Shown piece after piece: positions 12,376 through 26,600 of a DNA stretch of 64,000 bases. The stretch's first letter is position 1, and each line of letters opens with the position of its first letter. Location: assembly GCA_021904315.1 (NCBI GenBank), contig CM038908.1:26246501-26310500 (forward strand), read 5' to 3'. Source of the DNA: Sphagnum magellanicum (Eukaryota; Streptophyta; Sphagnopsida; Sphagnales; Sphagnaceae). Under the pieces are notes generated by a model. The model ran no database searches and was not told the origin of the DNA. It saw nothing but the letters and a program-made list of their open reading frames with translations. Position numbers and translations under genes: made by a program.

Positions 12376-15300
12376 GGTACACATTTAAATGTTGAGTATT
12401 TGTTGTAATTTTAATTTGGCTTGATATTATAGGATTGTGGGTTCGAGATCCAAAATTTGTTATTTAAGTTGAATGGGTAAGTTCATTGTATGGTAAAGCC
12501 CTAGTGTTTGGGGCATTCCCGAAAAAAGGGGCTTAAGATGAAGCGATAGCCAATTAGTTTGGCCATTCATTTTGGGAATGTCCCCCACCTTGTGGACTTT
12601 ACCCATTGTAAAGCATGAAACAAATGTTATCATGAACTTAAACATAGGATGGGGAGGTTTTTACACCTACCCCTTAAGAATGGGAAGGATCTTACAACTA
12701 TATGTAAGAATAATTTCCCTCCCACCTTTAAGGAATAGGTGAAACTTGATCCCTCCTTTTTCTAAGAGAGATATTCATGGATATAAGATGCTTTTTATTT
12801 TGAGAATTCCGTTTTTCATAATGCCTCACATCATTTTTTTCCCCCCAGACATTTGCAGGGTACCTGTGTACCCACCAGCTATTACAGAAACAAAAAAAAC
12901 AAACTTCATTTCATGCCATGTAAAGCCCACAATCTCAAGCTTTACCCCTATACGATAATAACATTGGATGACTGACAGACCCAAAACAAAGAATTCCCTG
13001 TAGTTGCTATTTTATTGCAGCAGTCTCATGACACACTTTTCTGAAAGGAGCATAGACATTGCCAAAAAAAACCCTGCTCAACCTGCTAAATTAGATGCAA
13101 TCGTCCAACATGAAATTAGGGTTAAGGATATAGGAAAAGGCAAGAAAAAATCAATAAAACTTATGTTCTCATTTGGTATCAAAGCAATTCAAACATAAAT
13201 CATTTTCATACTTTTGATTCCTCATTCTTACATTGAGTGTACATGTGAACACCAGAGTCTTTTTTTCTCTTATTTCGTTTTTTCAATCTTTTGATACTGA
13301 AAATTTGGTGTACCATTCCAAAAGAGAATAGCAAAATGAGTTGAATTTACACTACAAAAATTCCCAAAATTCTCCCAATTTTTGTTGTCAAAGAGACAAC
13401 AAATTTTGTTGAATAAAAACAATTGTGTACATAAGCCAAAGCAAACAGCTCCATAGACAAAAAGCCTGTTTCCTGCATGGACAAAACTTTTTATGGTCAA
13501 TGAACATCCCTGCAGGCTGCACCTCAAAAGCTGGTGTGCACAGGAACACACCACTGTTGAGAGTTTTTCAATGCCTTCTTTTCTTCTTTTTGGAAAGGAG
13601 AAAGATATCTACAAGCATCAGAAAGGGCAACATGTAGGGTGCAATGCAAACCCCATCACTAACCTGCCTCACACTACAGGAAGTCGCCACTCTCCACCAG
13701 TGTTGGGCGGTTCTTTGATTTTGGATCAAACACCCACTGGATGGTTAGACATGTAATGTAGCCATATATAACTGGCAGAGGCCAAAATTTGAAACACTTG
13801 CCCCCTACCCCCACCCCAGCAAATAGAATTTTTGTGGTACCTGCACTTGACTCCTACCCAGCAAAATATTTTAAATTCAAATTACAAACTTGACAATAAT
13901 TTGCTGGTTCTTTCATGAAACCTGATGGTTCTTTGAGGGTTTTGAAATACCCAAAACTTAAAAAAATCATGCAAACACACCCACACTGACCTCCACCTAC
14001 ACCCCCTATTTGGGCATCTACTGGTGTTTACTACATTCATCAAAGAGTATGAATTATACCCATACCCACAAATGAACATGAAAAATTGAACATACACAAA
14101 CTCTGACTCTCTGTTAAATGTACCCACACTTTCATTTTGACACAAATTTTTTCCAAAAAAGTTTTTAGAGTCAGAAATTCACATTTTCAAACTTAAGGAA
14201 ATGAGGAGTTTAATGACCCACTGGAGAACAGGTTTCTGCTAAATTGGCATAACAAAAAGATTCCTTGAAACCACTACAGTGATAAGTTCATTGTAGTATT
14301 AATTCTTAAATAATTAAATAATATTAAATAATATCTTGTATCAAGGATTAGAACCTAATAAAACAGCAGAAATATACTTTTACAGTCGAACCCTTTACAG
14401 TTTTGTCACTGTTCATAAAAATATCCACCTCAAAAATTCTTTCAACCAGCATCATTTCTAAATTCAAAATTGAGAATTCGACATATGTATCATTTCTGCC
14501 AAGTGTGAATCTTTTGGACAATGAGAATGTGGTTACCTGAAACTTGTCAGAATTCAATGTGGAAAATCTCCAAAGCTATTTCCATACAACAAGCAAGACA
14601 TGTGGTTGCCTATCAGGCTTGAGACCACCTCCCTCTCTCATGTCCTCCATTTCCCCATTCTGTCCTCCATTCACAAGCCATCCCAACACTCTTGCCTAAA
14701 CAGTTCTCCAGCAGTCCAGTGTTAAATCAACCTCTCAAAGAGTCATAACCAAGCATGACATACTTTGTTGCAGTTCCTGTTGAGATGACACTAGCAACAT
14801 CATGCATGCATCTGCTCACAAGATTGTCTCGTAGAAACAAAAGGTTTCCTATGCATTACTATCCACATTAGTTCATTCATTACCCAGAGTTCTTAAACCC
14901 AACAGAGTGCTACATACAATCTTTCACAGCATCAAAGAACACATTACATCTCTTTTTCTCCTCAAAAGGCAACCCAGAAGGCCCAGAACATGTAAAAACA
15001 GACACCCAAGAGTCCTCAATGGCTGCACAATACAAAAACTGACTGACCGTGGTCATCATTTAGAGAAAATACATTTGGCTCTTCAGCTACATTTTCTTAG
15101 ACCTCACGTATTCTCTGCATGTAAAGCCTGATTATATGACTAGATTTGTGAAAGAGAATTCTCAAATTCCAAAACGAAGTGATGAGGACCGTTTTGTACA
15201 ACGTTCGAGCAACAAGTTTCAAACACTAAACCCTAAACCCTTCCCAAAAGTCCTGGACAAGAAACAGAACATAAGATCATAACATAATCTCTGCATGCGT

Positions 15301-15556
15301 GCAAAGCCTGACTATATGACTACAACAGTGACTGGCCCCCAGCCAGGACCACGCTGCAAAGCCACAGTTTCGCCTTCATTTCCAACAGGAAGCCAAAGCA
15401 CGAAAGCATAGAGTCGAAAACACCGCACCCCCACATGATGACTGTACTCACAGACACAGACATCGTGTCTGCTGATAATCTAATGTGAGGAACATCAGCT
15501 TCGAAACAGAAATCTCCAGACAAGACATTGTTAAGAAAATTGCCCAGGGTAAATAC
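12376..15556. other. Less AT-rich stretch without a resolved gene
   Basis: Base composition resembles the introns of the large gene at the right end more than its AT-rich neighbours. Around 13,697-14,035 it carries a diverged relative of the intronic MITE family (CCAGTGTTGGGCGGTTCTTTG at the left, CTACTGGTGTTTAC near the right, with TGATGGTTCTTTGAGGGTTTTG inside). A direct repeat CTCTGCATG...AAAGCCTGATTATATGACTA occurs at 15,113-15,142 and 15,290-15,321. A telomere-like CTAAACCCTAAACCC lies at about 15,226. It may be intronic sequence of the minus-strand candidate at 15.6 kb, but I found no convincing further exon. Confidence 0.35.
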
Positions 15557-15640
15557 CTTGGGAGAGGAGCGGCTGCCGGATAGGGGAAGCCAGCGTGGAC
15601 CGTAGAAGAGGGAGCTCGTGCACGTCGCAGTGGCCGCCAT
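15557..15640 (-). CDS. Possible first exon of a plastid-targeted protein
   Basis: On the minus strand an ATG at 15640 opens a 28-codon frame beginning MAATATCTSS and ending GSRSSPK. It is rich in Ala, Ser and Thr, has basic residues and no acidic ones, as expected of a chloroplast transit peptide. It ends exactly at CCCAAG|GTATTT (donor at 15556), phase 0. The frame stays open past the donor for 119 codons in all from an upstream ATG, but that extension looks less coding-like. No downstream exon could be assigned in 12.4-15.5 kb, so the gene may be a fragment or the call may be wrong. The mature product is unknown. Confidence 0.35.
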
Positions 15641-15723
15641 CGCTGCTCCGCTCTCTCTTCCCAGTCTCGTGCATTCCATGTTTCTCCCAGCTGCCCGACA
15701 TTTATATATCTGCCCACAGTTGT

Positions 15724-16026
15724 TACTGCATGTAGTACAAAAGTACTGCCTGCTTTTTTTTTCCCGGTCTGCCCCTTGGCCTTATCCATCTTTTTCTCAA
15801 CAAGATCATCCATGTCTGGGTATCATCCATCTTGATAAAAATAAGATGGATGATATCCAGACACGCTTCATGGGCAACACATGCGGTCCCGAAAGTGCAC
15901 ATGGGCAGCACCAAGATGTGCCCGGGCACCACCAGACACATCTTCGACGGGCAATAGGGCTGTCAGTGAGAAAAAAGGAATCAGGCAGTACATGTACTGC
16001 ATTGTACTTTTGTACTGCATGCAGTA
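15724..16026. mobile_element. Nested inverted-repeat (MITE-like) element
   Basis: The left end TACTGCATGTAGTACAAAAG (15,724, arm 23 nt) pairs with the right end at 16,004-16,026 with one mismatch. Inside are a second inverted repeat with 21-nt arms around a 9-nt loop (TGTCTGGGTATCATCCATCT at 15,812 against 15,842-15,870) and a perfect 16-bp palindrome GCAGTACATGTACTGC (15,985-16,000). The outer span is 303 bp. No clean target duplication is visible. It sits about 85 bp upstream of the candidate minus-strand start codon, so it could lie in that promoter or 5' leader. Confidence 0.55.
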
Positions 16027-16082
16027 CCAAACATGTGCACATATTTAGGATCGTACCTCCCCCCCATCGCCTGTGAGCTAAT

Positions 16083-16204
16083 TTGAGGAGAGCACCTCGT
16101 TTAGGACCTCGTTTAAGAACTGGTTGAGGATCTGGTTTTAAAGACCTTTCCTAGGGACTGGTTCAGAACCTGATTTAGAATCTGGTTTAGGACCTCATTT
16201 ATTA
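16083..16204 (+). repeat. Degenerate short-period repeat
   Basis: Several imperfect copies of GGAYCTGGTTTA-like words in a row (for example GGACCTCGTTTA, GGATCTGGTTTT, GAATCTGGTTTA, GGACCTCATTTA), period roughly 12-17 bp. No function inferred. Confidence 0.6.
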
Positions 16205-18711
16205 AGCTAATATTTTGTAATAAGTTCACCTTTCATTTTTAGGTTACTTTTCCTTTGAAGTGTAAATTGAGAGTTATTATAAAACCCCCAATAATTGTGA
16301 CCAAAACAAAGTTTATTTATAAAAATCATTATAATTATTTCTCATGTAATATTGTTTTAAATATTACAATACATTCTCTACCATTGTAGATGTTTAAGAA
16401 TAACAACTTATTTAATTTATTCTTTCATTTTTTTACAATGTGTAAATCATAGATATAAGTAATGGAAGTAATAGCTAATGCATGTGGCATCATAATATTT
16501 GGAAATTTTTAAGTATGAATTATACTAGGTAATAATTTTTTTGAATTGACACTATATAATCTTGGATTAATCTAAAACTTTTTCCCTTGCTACAAGATTT
16601 TTTAATATGAAAAATATATTTGGATGTTATTATTATGCTGTAATGTCTAATGTAGTTGTGAAGTTATAATTTTGAATTTACATTATTAGCAAATGGTTGG
16701 AAATGTTACATAATGATGTCAAGATTGTGAGTTTAAGTGGCAAGATTTATTGTGGATTTTAGTTTGTCATATTTTTTTACGAGTGACCATTGGGATGTGA
16801 AATGGGTTAATTTTTATTTATAAATATTTATTAAAGTATTCACCATGGTCGTAATTTGTGTTGGGCCCAAAAAAATTTATGGTTGTTACGAAAGCAAATA
16901 TATATATACCCAATATTGAAATAGTTATAAAATTATTACACAATTGGTATTACCTTAAGTCCCTACCAAATTAATATTATTACAAGGTTGGTATTATTTT
17001 GTGTGATATTAGCCCAATGGGGTCCTTGATATTAATGTTGATACCAAAGAAAGGCCTATGTATTAGATCATCACTTGTATTCATTTTGGAGTGAATATAA
17101 TTTTTAAATGAATTATTTCAAGAATTTTTATGGTCAAAATTTTAAACATAAATACTTCTAGTCATATATGTTGTAAAAATCTTGACTTAATTTTTTGAAA
17201 GGTTTGATTTCACTATCAAATTCATAGTTTTAATCATTTATAAGTTATACCAAAAAATTAAATATCTTTGTTGACTACCATTACTTGTAAGATGGTTATT
17301 GAAACTACATAATTAAAAATTATCTAACCACCAACCCAAAAATGTACACAATATCTTAGATTTAATAAATTAAATATGCAATAAATTAAATTTATGGCAA
17401 CTGGACAACCTCAAATGTCATATGGGTTATCCAAGTTCATAATAACCAACTAAAATCTCACAACATTTGAAATAAAATTACTTGGTTAAATAAATCAATA
17501 AAATGAAAAATCCACAACAAGAGTTAGGGTTAATGGAAGAACAAGTGCAAAGTGAAGTTTATCAAACAATCATGAATGATGTTATAACAAAAATTACAAA
17601 CTTGTCCCTAAGTTTTGAAATGGAATAACCCCAACCCATTTTAGTATGACATAATCATGGCACATGTATAAACCTTTTCAGCAATTTTTTAAATGTCCAT
17701 CATAAATAAAAATGGAATGTTGATGGATGTACTTCATGACTACGACAAAAACATGAATCTATGACTACATTCATACCTACATAATCAAATAGGACACATT
17801 GTTTATATGCCATTTGTAATCATTTTAGCATAAGTGACATGTCCTATTCAATTATGTAGTCATTCTTTATTTATTTCTTCACTTATCAAAAACTAATCAT
17901 ATGAGAACAATCATATAATCATGGTTTTGGCATAAGTTTTGAATTAAATTTATCCATGATCCTTAAATTAAATTTAATGAATTATTAATTTATAATTCAA
18001 TAATCACTATTGTCATTGCATGATTCATGTGAAGTACTTGGAAATGAATTATTATAAAAGGTCTTGCACATTTATCATCCGTAGGGAGTTTACATTTGTT
18101 AATCAACAACATATGTGTTCATTTCATTAAAAAAAAAAACAGAAATATTATGAAGTAATATTTCTTTTAAACTTGGTATAACTTTGCATCAAAGAAATAT
18201 GTAAATAAATTCACCACATATTCTAATCTCAATGCCATCTGCTAAAATATAAATAAACTTTTTTTTAAAGATTTTCTCATTTGTCAACTTGGGCTTTGCA
18301 TTACCAATGATGATCAACTATTTTTTCCCTTTTTGTATGTGCCCATATGGTTTTCAATAGTTCATCATTATTTATGTCATTTTCAAATTTAGTTTAATTT
18401 TAATTAATATAAATATCATGGACATGAAAATGCATTGTTAAGGACATGAAAAACCATAAAAACAAAGGTTAAAAGAAAGGTTTTACTCTAACCTTCAAAC
18501 AAGAAACAAAACAAGATTATGTGATTCAAAAACAAAAATACACAAACCATGAACAAAAACACGAGATGTGCAAAACAAACATGAAAATGGATCTTTATTA
18601 TGCTAACATATGCAAACATGAACATGAAAAGAAGATGACAAGGCTATGGTGCAAAATTATGCTTAAAACTAATGTTGAACACACTAAAGGAAATGAAGGG
18701 TCTTACTTTTA
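16205..18711. other. AT-rich gene-free region
   Basis: Very AT-rich with no recognisable coding block on either strand. The only longer frame (18,521-18,778) is Lys/His/Met-rich low complexity. Confidence 0.5.
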
Positions 18712-18829
18712 TTTATATCCCTTTGGGGATCAAACACAAAAAAAATTTCAAAAAGGTTTTTATGTGTGCATTGAATAAAGAAGCTTCCTGAGAACCTTCA
18801 TAATTCATAATCAATGAAATTTTAATTGA

Positions 18830-19110
18830 AAAAGCTAACTGGGATTTAACTAGGAATCAATTAAAGTTAATTAGACTTAACTAAAACTTAATTAAGACTT
18901 AATTGGGAGTTAACTTGGACTTAACTACGAGTTAACTCATAATTAATTAAGATTTAACTCGAACTTAAATAAAAATTAACTAAGAATTAATTATCAGTGA
19001 ATTAAAACTTAACTAAGAATGAATTAAGAATCAATTGGAAGTGAACTAAAATTTAACTAGAAGTTAACTAAGAATGATCTGAAATTAAACTAAAAGTTGA
19101 ATACAAGTTT
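18830..19110 (+). repeat. Degenerate ~10-13-bp AT repeat in the left arm, copy 1
   Basis: Dozens of variants of ACTTAACTAAGA / GAGTTAACT / AATTAATTAAG in a row. The matching block in copy 2 is at about 29,980-30,260 and differs by a few substitutions. The words are near-palindromic (TTAATTAA, GTTAAC). Confidence 0.7.
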
Positions 19111-20610
19111 ATTACAAATGATCATTCAAATGAATGAATTCCATGGCATTGACATTCGTGACATGCACATGTTAATTGTGTTTTCATATATTCCATATTG
19201 GTGGGTAGGGGAAAGGAATGAAATAGATATTAGGATAAAAGGTAGTTATTAAGAAAGTTCATAGCAAAATAAATAGTTATTAGGAAAGGAGTGTAGTAGT
19301 TAAGCTTGAAAATGAGGTAGGTATGAATTTTTTTTAAATTGTTTTTAGGATGACCAATAATAAATTTTGAAAAACCACCCAAATGTATTAGTTTTTCATT
19401 CTTTTCATTGCTATAATTAATAACAATGGAATCTATGTGACAACATAGATAATCCCTTCTATTTAGGTGGTTGTTGACAAATGGGGCCCATTAATGTAAT
19501 TAACTATCAATCAACAAACAATTTGAATTAATAAATGCATAACCTATATTGCAAATTTTGCCATTTTATTCATGTGTTATATTTTTTTGAAATACCAAGT
19601 TACCAATTGTTGTTGCAACCATGTGGCATAACATGTAATCTACCATAAGGAACTTAATTATTTTTTTTAAAAAATTAATTAATGGTCAAAGTGGTTTGAC
19701 AACACTGGTATGGAAAAATCACAACATGGGTATCAGGAGTTGTTTTAGTATATCACAAAATGTCAATGATTTCTTGTGGGACAAAAAGATGAAGTGGTTT
19801 AACAAATTTCCATCTTTGAATAAATATAAAAAGGCATTTCATAATATGAATAAACATTTGATGAAACATGGATGTTGAACATTTTGCATATGAATGGGTT
19901 GGGATGTAATTCGAAAAATCTTATTCAAGTTTTAATAATGTGTACATTATTTGAGGATGGTTTCAATTCCTAACCATTTTCCTTCCAAAAGATTAAAACA
20001 TGAACACAAAATATTATACATTTTCATTCAATTATGTTTGTTCAAGGGTGTGCATTCATAATTGACCTAACACAACATGAACGGTGACCTAGTCTTGTCT
20101 TGTGTCCTAAAGCCAAATGAACATTCTAAGATGTTAAACAATGAAAGGTGGATATTATGCCCATGACTAACACCTAACATAAATTATTAAAATATTTAAT
20201 TATTTTGGCAAAAGGGATTTGGTAGTCCTATTTTTATGTGTGTTGAAACTTTCAACCAACATATGCTACAATGTGGGGTAAAAGTTGATTTAACAAATTT
20301 GGAATGTCTTGTTGAATCATTAAACTTATAAGGAATGGAGGACTCCATGACATTCTAGAATGACAATCTTTCACTTCAAGAGCCAAAGTTTTATTTAAAA
20401 ATCAATTAATGTCCTTTTTCTATAATCATGTCTCTTGTATTTCCTTCCAAACCTTTGGAATGCAACATAATTATCAATAAAAACTAACATGATCACCTTT
20501 CTTAATGCATCCTTTCTAATGATTTTAAAAAAAATTCTAAGATCATTTCCACAAAATTTGTTGTCTTATAATACTTTTTTTTGGCCATTATGTATTTAAC
20601 ATACTTTATA

Positions 20611-23600
20611 AAACAAACCCACACCTTCCATTATTGTAATTATGATAGCAACAAAAAAAATGAGCCCACCCCGACCACCTATTGTACGTATATTCATGAC
20701 AACACAAAAAAAACAAATAATTATTGAATTCTTTTTATTGTCAATGTAATTAATGATTATCACAATAATTCAACGGGCTGTGAAAGGAAGGTAGCAAGAC
20801 AAAAAAAATTATTATGAAGGTGGTTGTGATCAAAACGCAAATCAATCCCACCACCTATTGTATTTATGGCAACAAGAAAAAAACAAACCCACACCTTCCA
20901 TTCTTGTAATTACGATAGCAACAAAAAAAATGAGTCCACCCCGACCACCTATTGTACGTATATTCATGACAACACAAAAGAAATAAAAAATTATTGAATT
21001 CTTTTTATTGTCAGTGTAACTAATGACAGTCACAATAATTCAAGGGCCGTGAAAGGAAGGTAGCAAGACAAAAAAATTTATTATGAAGCTGGTTGTGATC
21101 AAAAAGCAAATAAATCCCACCACCTATTGTATTTATGGCAACAAGAAAAAAACAAACCCACACCTTCCATTCTTGTAATTATGATAGCAACAAAAAAAAT
21201 GAGCCCACCCCAACCACCTACTATACGTATATTTATGACAACACAAAAAAAACAAATAATTATTGAATTCTTTTTATTGTTAATGTAATTAATGACTGTC
21301 ACAATAATTCAAGGGTTCTATAAGGAAGGTAGCAAGACAAAAAAATTTATTATGAAGCTGGTTGTGATCAAAAAGCAAATAAATCCCACCACCTATTGTA
21401 TTTATGGCAACAAGAAAAAAAAAAACCCACACCTTCCATTATTGTAATTATGATAGCAACAAAAAAATGAGTCCACCCCAACCACCTACTGTACGTATAT
21501 TTATGACAACACAAGAAAAACAAAGAATTATTGAATTCCTTTTATTATCAATGTAATTAATGACAATCACCATAATTCAAAGGCTGTGAATGGAGGGTAG
21601 CAAGACAAAAACATTTATTATGAAGGTGGTTGTGATCAAAATGCAAATAAATCATACCACCTATTGTATCTATGGCAACAAGAAAAAAACAAACGCACAA
21701 CTTCCATTATTGTAATTATGATAGCAACAAAAAAAATGAGTCCACCCCGACCACCTACTATATGTATATTCGTGACAACACGAAATAAAATAAAATTATT
21801 GAATTCTTTTTCTTTTCAATGTAATTAATGATTGTCACAATAATTCAAGGGTTGTGAAAGGAAGGTAGCAAGACAAAAAAAATTATTATGAAGGTGGTTG
21901 TCATCAAAACGCAAATAAATCCCACGACCTATTGTATTTATAGCAATAGGAAAAAAAAGAAACCCACACCTTCCATTATTGTAATTATGATAGCAACAAA
22001 AAAAATGAGTCCACACCGACCACCTACTGTACATATATTTATGACAACACAAAAAAACAAAGAATTATTGAATTCTTTTTATTGTCAATGTAATTAATGA
22101 CTGTCACAATAATTCAAAGGCTAAGAAACGAAGGTAGCAAGAAAAAAAAAATTATTATGAAGGTGGTTGTGATCAAAATGCAAATAAATCCCACCAGCTA
22201 TTGTATTTATGGCAACAAGAAAAAAAAGAAACCCACACGTTCCATTATTGTAATTATGATAGCAACAAAAGAAATGAGTCCACCCCGACCACCTACTATA
22301 CGTATATTCATGACAACACAAAAAAAACAAATAATTATTGAATTCCTTTTAGTGTCAATGTAATTAATGACTGTCACAATAATTGAAGGGTTGTGAAAGG
22401 AAGGTAGCAAGACAAAAAAATTATTATGACACAAGTTGTTACCGAAACGCAAATAAATCCCACCACCTATTGTATTTATAGCAACAAGAAAAAAACAAAC
22501 CCACACCTTCCATTATTGTAATTATGATAGCAACAAAAAAAATGAGCCCACCCCGACCACCTACTGTATGTATATTTATGACAACACAAGAAAAATAATT
22601 AATTATTGAATTCTTTTTATTGTCAATGTAATTAATGACTGTCACAATAATTCAAGGGCTGTGAAAGGAAGGTAGCAAGACAAAAAACATTATTATGAAG
22701 GTGGTTGTGATCAAAACGCAAATAAATCCCACCACCTATTGTATTTAAAGCAACAAAAAAGAAACAAACCCACACCTTCCATTATTGTAATTATGATAGC
22801 AACAAAAAAAATGAGCCCACCCCGACCACCTACTATACGTATATTCGTGACAACACAAAAAAAATTAAAATTATTGATTTCTTTTTATTGTCGATGTAGT
22901 TAATGATTGTCACAATAATTCAAAGGTTGTGAAAGGAAGTTAGCAAGACAAACAAAATTATTATGAAGGTGGTTGTGATCAAAACGCAAAGAAATGCCAC
23001 CACCTATTGTATTTACGGTAACAAGAAAAAAAAGAAACCCACACCTTCCGTTATTGTAATTATGATAGCAACAAACAAAATCAGTCCACCCCGACCACCT
23101 ACTGTACGTATATTCATGACAACACAAAAAAAACAAATAATTATTGAATTCTTTTGAGTGTTAATGTAATTAATGACTATCACAATAATTCAAGGGCTGT
23201 GAAAGGAAAGTAGCAAGACAAAAAATTTTATTATGAAGGTGGTTGTGATCAAAATGCAAATAAATCCCACCACTTATTGTATTTATGGCAACAAGAAAAA
23301 AAACAAACCCACACCTTCCATTATTGTAATTATGATAGCAACAAAAAAAATGAGCCCACCATGACCACCTACTATACGTATATTCGTGACAACACAAAAA
23401 AAACAAATAATTATTGAATTTGTTTTATTGTCAATGTAATTAATGACTGTCACAATAATTCAACGGGCTGTGAAAGTAAGGTAGCAAGATAAAAAAATTT
23501 ATTATGAAGGTGGTTGTTACGAAAACGCAAATAAATCGCGCCACCTATTATATTTATAGCAATAAGAAGAAAACAAACCCACACGTTCCATTATTGTACT

Positions 23601-26600
23601 TATGATAGCAACAAAAAAAATGAATCCATCCCCACCACCTACTGTACGTATATTGATGAGAACACAAAAAAAACAAACAATTATTGAATTCTTTTTATTG
23701 TCAATGTAATTAATGACTGTTGCAATAATTCAACGAGCCGTGAAAGGAAGGTAGCAAGAAAAAAAAAAAAATTATGAAGGTGGTTGTGATGAAAACGCAA
23801 ATAAAACCCACCACATTTTGTATTCATGGCAACAAGAAAAAAACAAACCCACACTTTCCATTATTGTAATTATGATAGCAACAAAAAAACTAAGTCCACC
23901 CCGACCACTTACTATACGTATATTCCTCACAACACAAAAAAAAAAAAAGTTAATGAATTTTTTTTATTGTCACTGTAATTAATGACTGTCACAATAATTC
24001 AAGGGCTGTGAAAGGAAGGTCGCAAGACAAAAAAAATTATTATGAAGGTGGTTGTGATCAAAATGCAAATAAATCCCACCACGTATTGTATTTACGGCAA
24101 CAAGAAAAGAAAAAAAAACCCACACCTTCCATTATTGTAATTATGATAGCAATAAAAAAAATGAGTCCACCCTGACCACCTACTGTACGTATATTCATGA
24201 CAACAGAAAAAAAAACAAATAATTATTGAATTTTTTTTATTCTCAATGTAATTAATGACTGTCACAATAATTCAAGGGCTGTGAATGGAGGGTAGCAAGA
24301 CAAACAAAATTATTATGAAGGTGGTTGTGATCAAAACGCAAATAAATCCCTCCACCTATTGTATTTATAGCAACAAAAAAAAACAAACCCATAGCTTCCA
24401 GTATTGTAATTATGATAGCAACAAAAAAAATGAGTCCACCCCGACCACCTACTATACGTATATTCGTGATAACACAAAATAAAATAAAATTATTGAATTC
24501 TTTTTATTGTCAATGTAATTAATGACTGTCACAATAATTCAAGGGCTGTGAAAGGAAGGTAGCAAGACAAAAAAAATTATTATGAAGGTGGTTGTGATCA
24601 AAACGCAAATAAATGCCACCACCTATTGTATTTATGGCAACAAGAAAAAAAGAGACCCACACCTTCCATTATTGTAATTATGATAGCAACAAAAGAAATG
24701 AGTCCACCCCGACCACCTACTGTACGTATATTCATGACAACACAAAAAAAATTAAAAATTATTGAATTCTTTTTATTGTTAATGTAATTAATGACTATCA
24801 CAATAATTCAAGGGCTGTGAAAGGAAGGTAGCAAGACAAAAAAATTTATTATGAAGTTGGTTGTGATCAAAATGCAAGTAAATCCCACCACTTATTGTAT
24901 TTATGGCAACAAGAAAAAAAACAAACCCACACCTTCCATTATTGTAATTATGATAGCAACAAAAAAAATGAGCCCACCACGACCACCTACTATACGTATA
25001 TTCGTGACAACACAAAAAAAACAAATAATTATTGAATTTGTTTTATTGTCAATGTAATTAATGACTGTCACAATAATTCAACGGGCTGTGAAAGTAAGGT
25101 AGCAAAATAGAAAAATTTATTATGAAGGTGGTTGTTACCAAAACGCAAATAAATCGCACCACCTATTATATTTATGGCAATAAGAAAAAAACAAACCCAC
25201 ACGTTCCATTATTGTACTTATGATAGCAACAAAAAAAATGAATCCATCCCCACCACCTACTGTACGTATATTGATGAGAACACAAAAAAAACAAACAATT
25301 ATTGAATTCTTTTTATTGTCAATGTAATTAATGACTGTTGCAATAATTCAACGGTTGTGAAAGGAAGGTAGCAAGAAAAAAAATAAAAATTATGAAGGTG
25401 GTTGTGATGAAAACGCAAATAAAACCCACCACATTTTCTATTCATGGGAACAGGAAAAAAACAAACCCACACTTTGCATTATTGTAATTATGATAGCAAC
25501 AAAAAAACTGAGTCCACCCCGACCACTTACTATACGTATATTCCTGACAACACAAAAAAAAAAAAAATTAATGAATTTTTTTTTATTGTCACTGTAATTA
25601 ATGACTGTCACAATAATTCAAGGGCCGTGAAAGGAAGGTGGGAAGACAAAAAAAATTATTATGAAGGTGGTTGTGATCAAAATGCAAATAAATCCCACCA
25701 CGTACTGTATTTATGGCAACAAGAAAAAAAAAAAAAAACCCGCACCTTCCATTATTGTAATTATGATAGCAACAAAAAAAATGAGTCCACCCCGACCACC
25801 GTATATTCATGACAACAGAAAAAAAAACAAATAATTATTGAATTTTTTTTATTCTCAATGTAATAAATGACTGTCACAATAATTCAAGGGTTGTGAATGG
25901 AGGGTAGCAAGACAAACAAAATTATTATGAAGGTGGTTGTGATCAAAACGCAAATAAATCCCTCCACCTATTGTATTTATAGCAACAAAAGAAAAAACAA
26001 ACCCATAGCTTCCATTATTGTAATTATGATAGCAACAAAAAAAATGAGTCCACCCCAACCACCTACTATACGTATATTCGTGATAACACAAAATAAAATA
26101 AAATTATTGAATTCTTTTTATCTTCAATGTAATTAATGATTGTCACAATAATTCAAAGGCTGTGAAAGGAAGGTAGCAAGATAAAAAAAATATTATGAAG
26201 GTGGTTGTGATCAAAACGCAAATAAATGCCACCACCTATTGTATTTATGGCAACAAGAAAAAAAAGAAAGCCACACCTTCTATTATTGTAATTATGATAA
26301 CAACAAACAAAATGAGTCCACCCCGACCACCTACTGTACGTATATTCATGACAACACAAAAAAAACAAATAATTATTGAATTCTTTCTAGTGTCAATGTA
26401 GTTAATGACTGTCACAATAATTCAAGGGCTGTGAAAGCAAGGTAGCAAGACAAAAAAAGTTATTATGAAGGTGGTTGTCATGAAAACACAAATAAATCCC
26501 ACCACTTATTGTATTTATGGCAACAAGAAGAAAAAGAAACCCACACCTTCCATTATTGCAATTATGATAACAACAAAAAAAATGAGCCCACCCCGACCAC

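Noticed and set aside
13493..14145. Short frames on both strands around 13.5-14.1 kb as exons of the minus-strand candidate gene
   Set aside because: They overlap a MITE-family relative and show neither conserved motifs nor matching splice phases.
15226..15240. Interstitial telomere at 15.2 kb
   Set aside because: Only about two CCCTAAA units, within the range of ordinary telo-box motifs.
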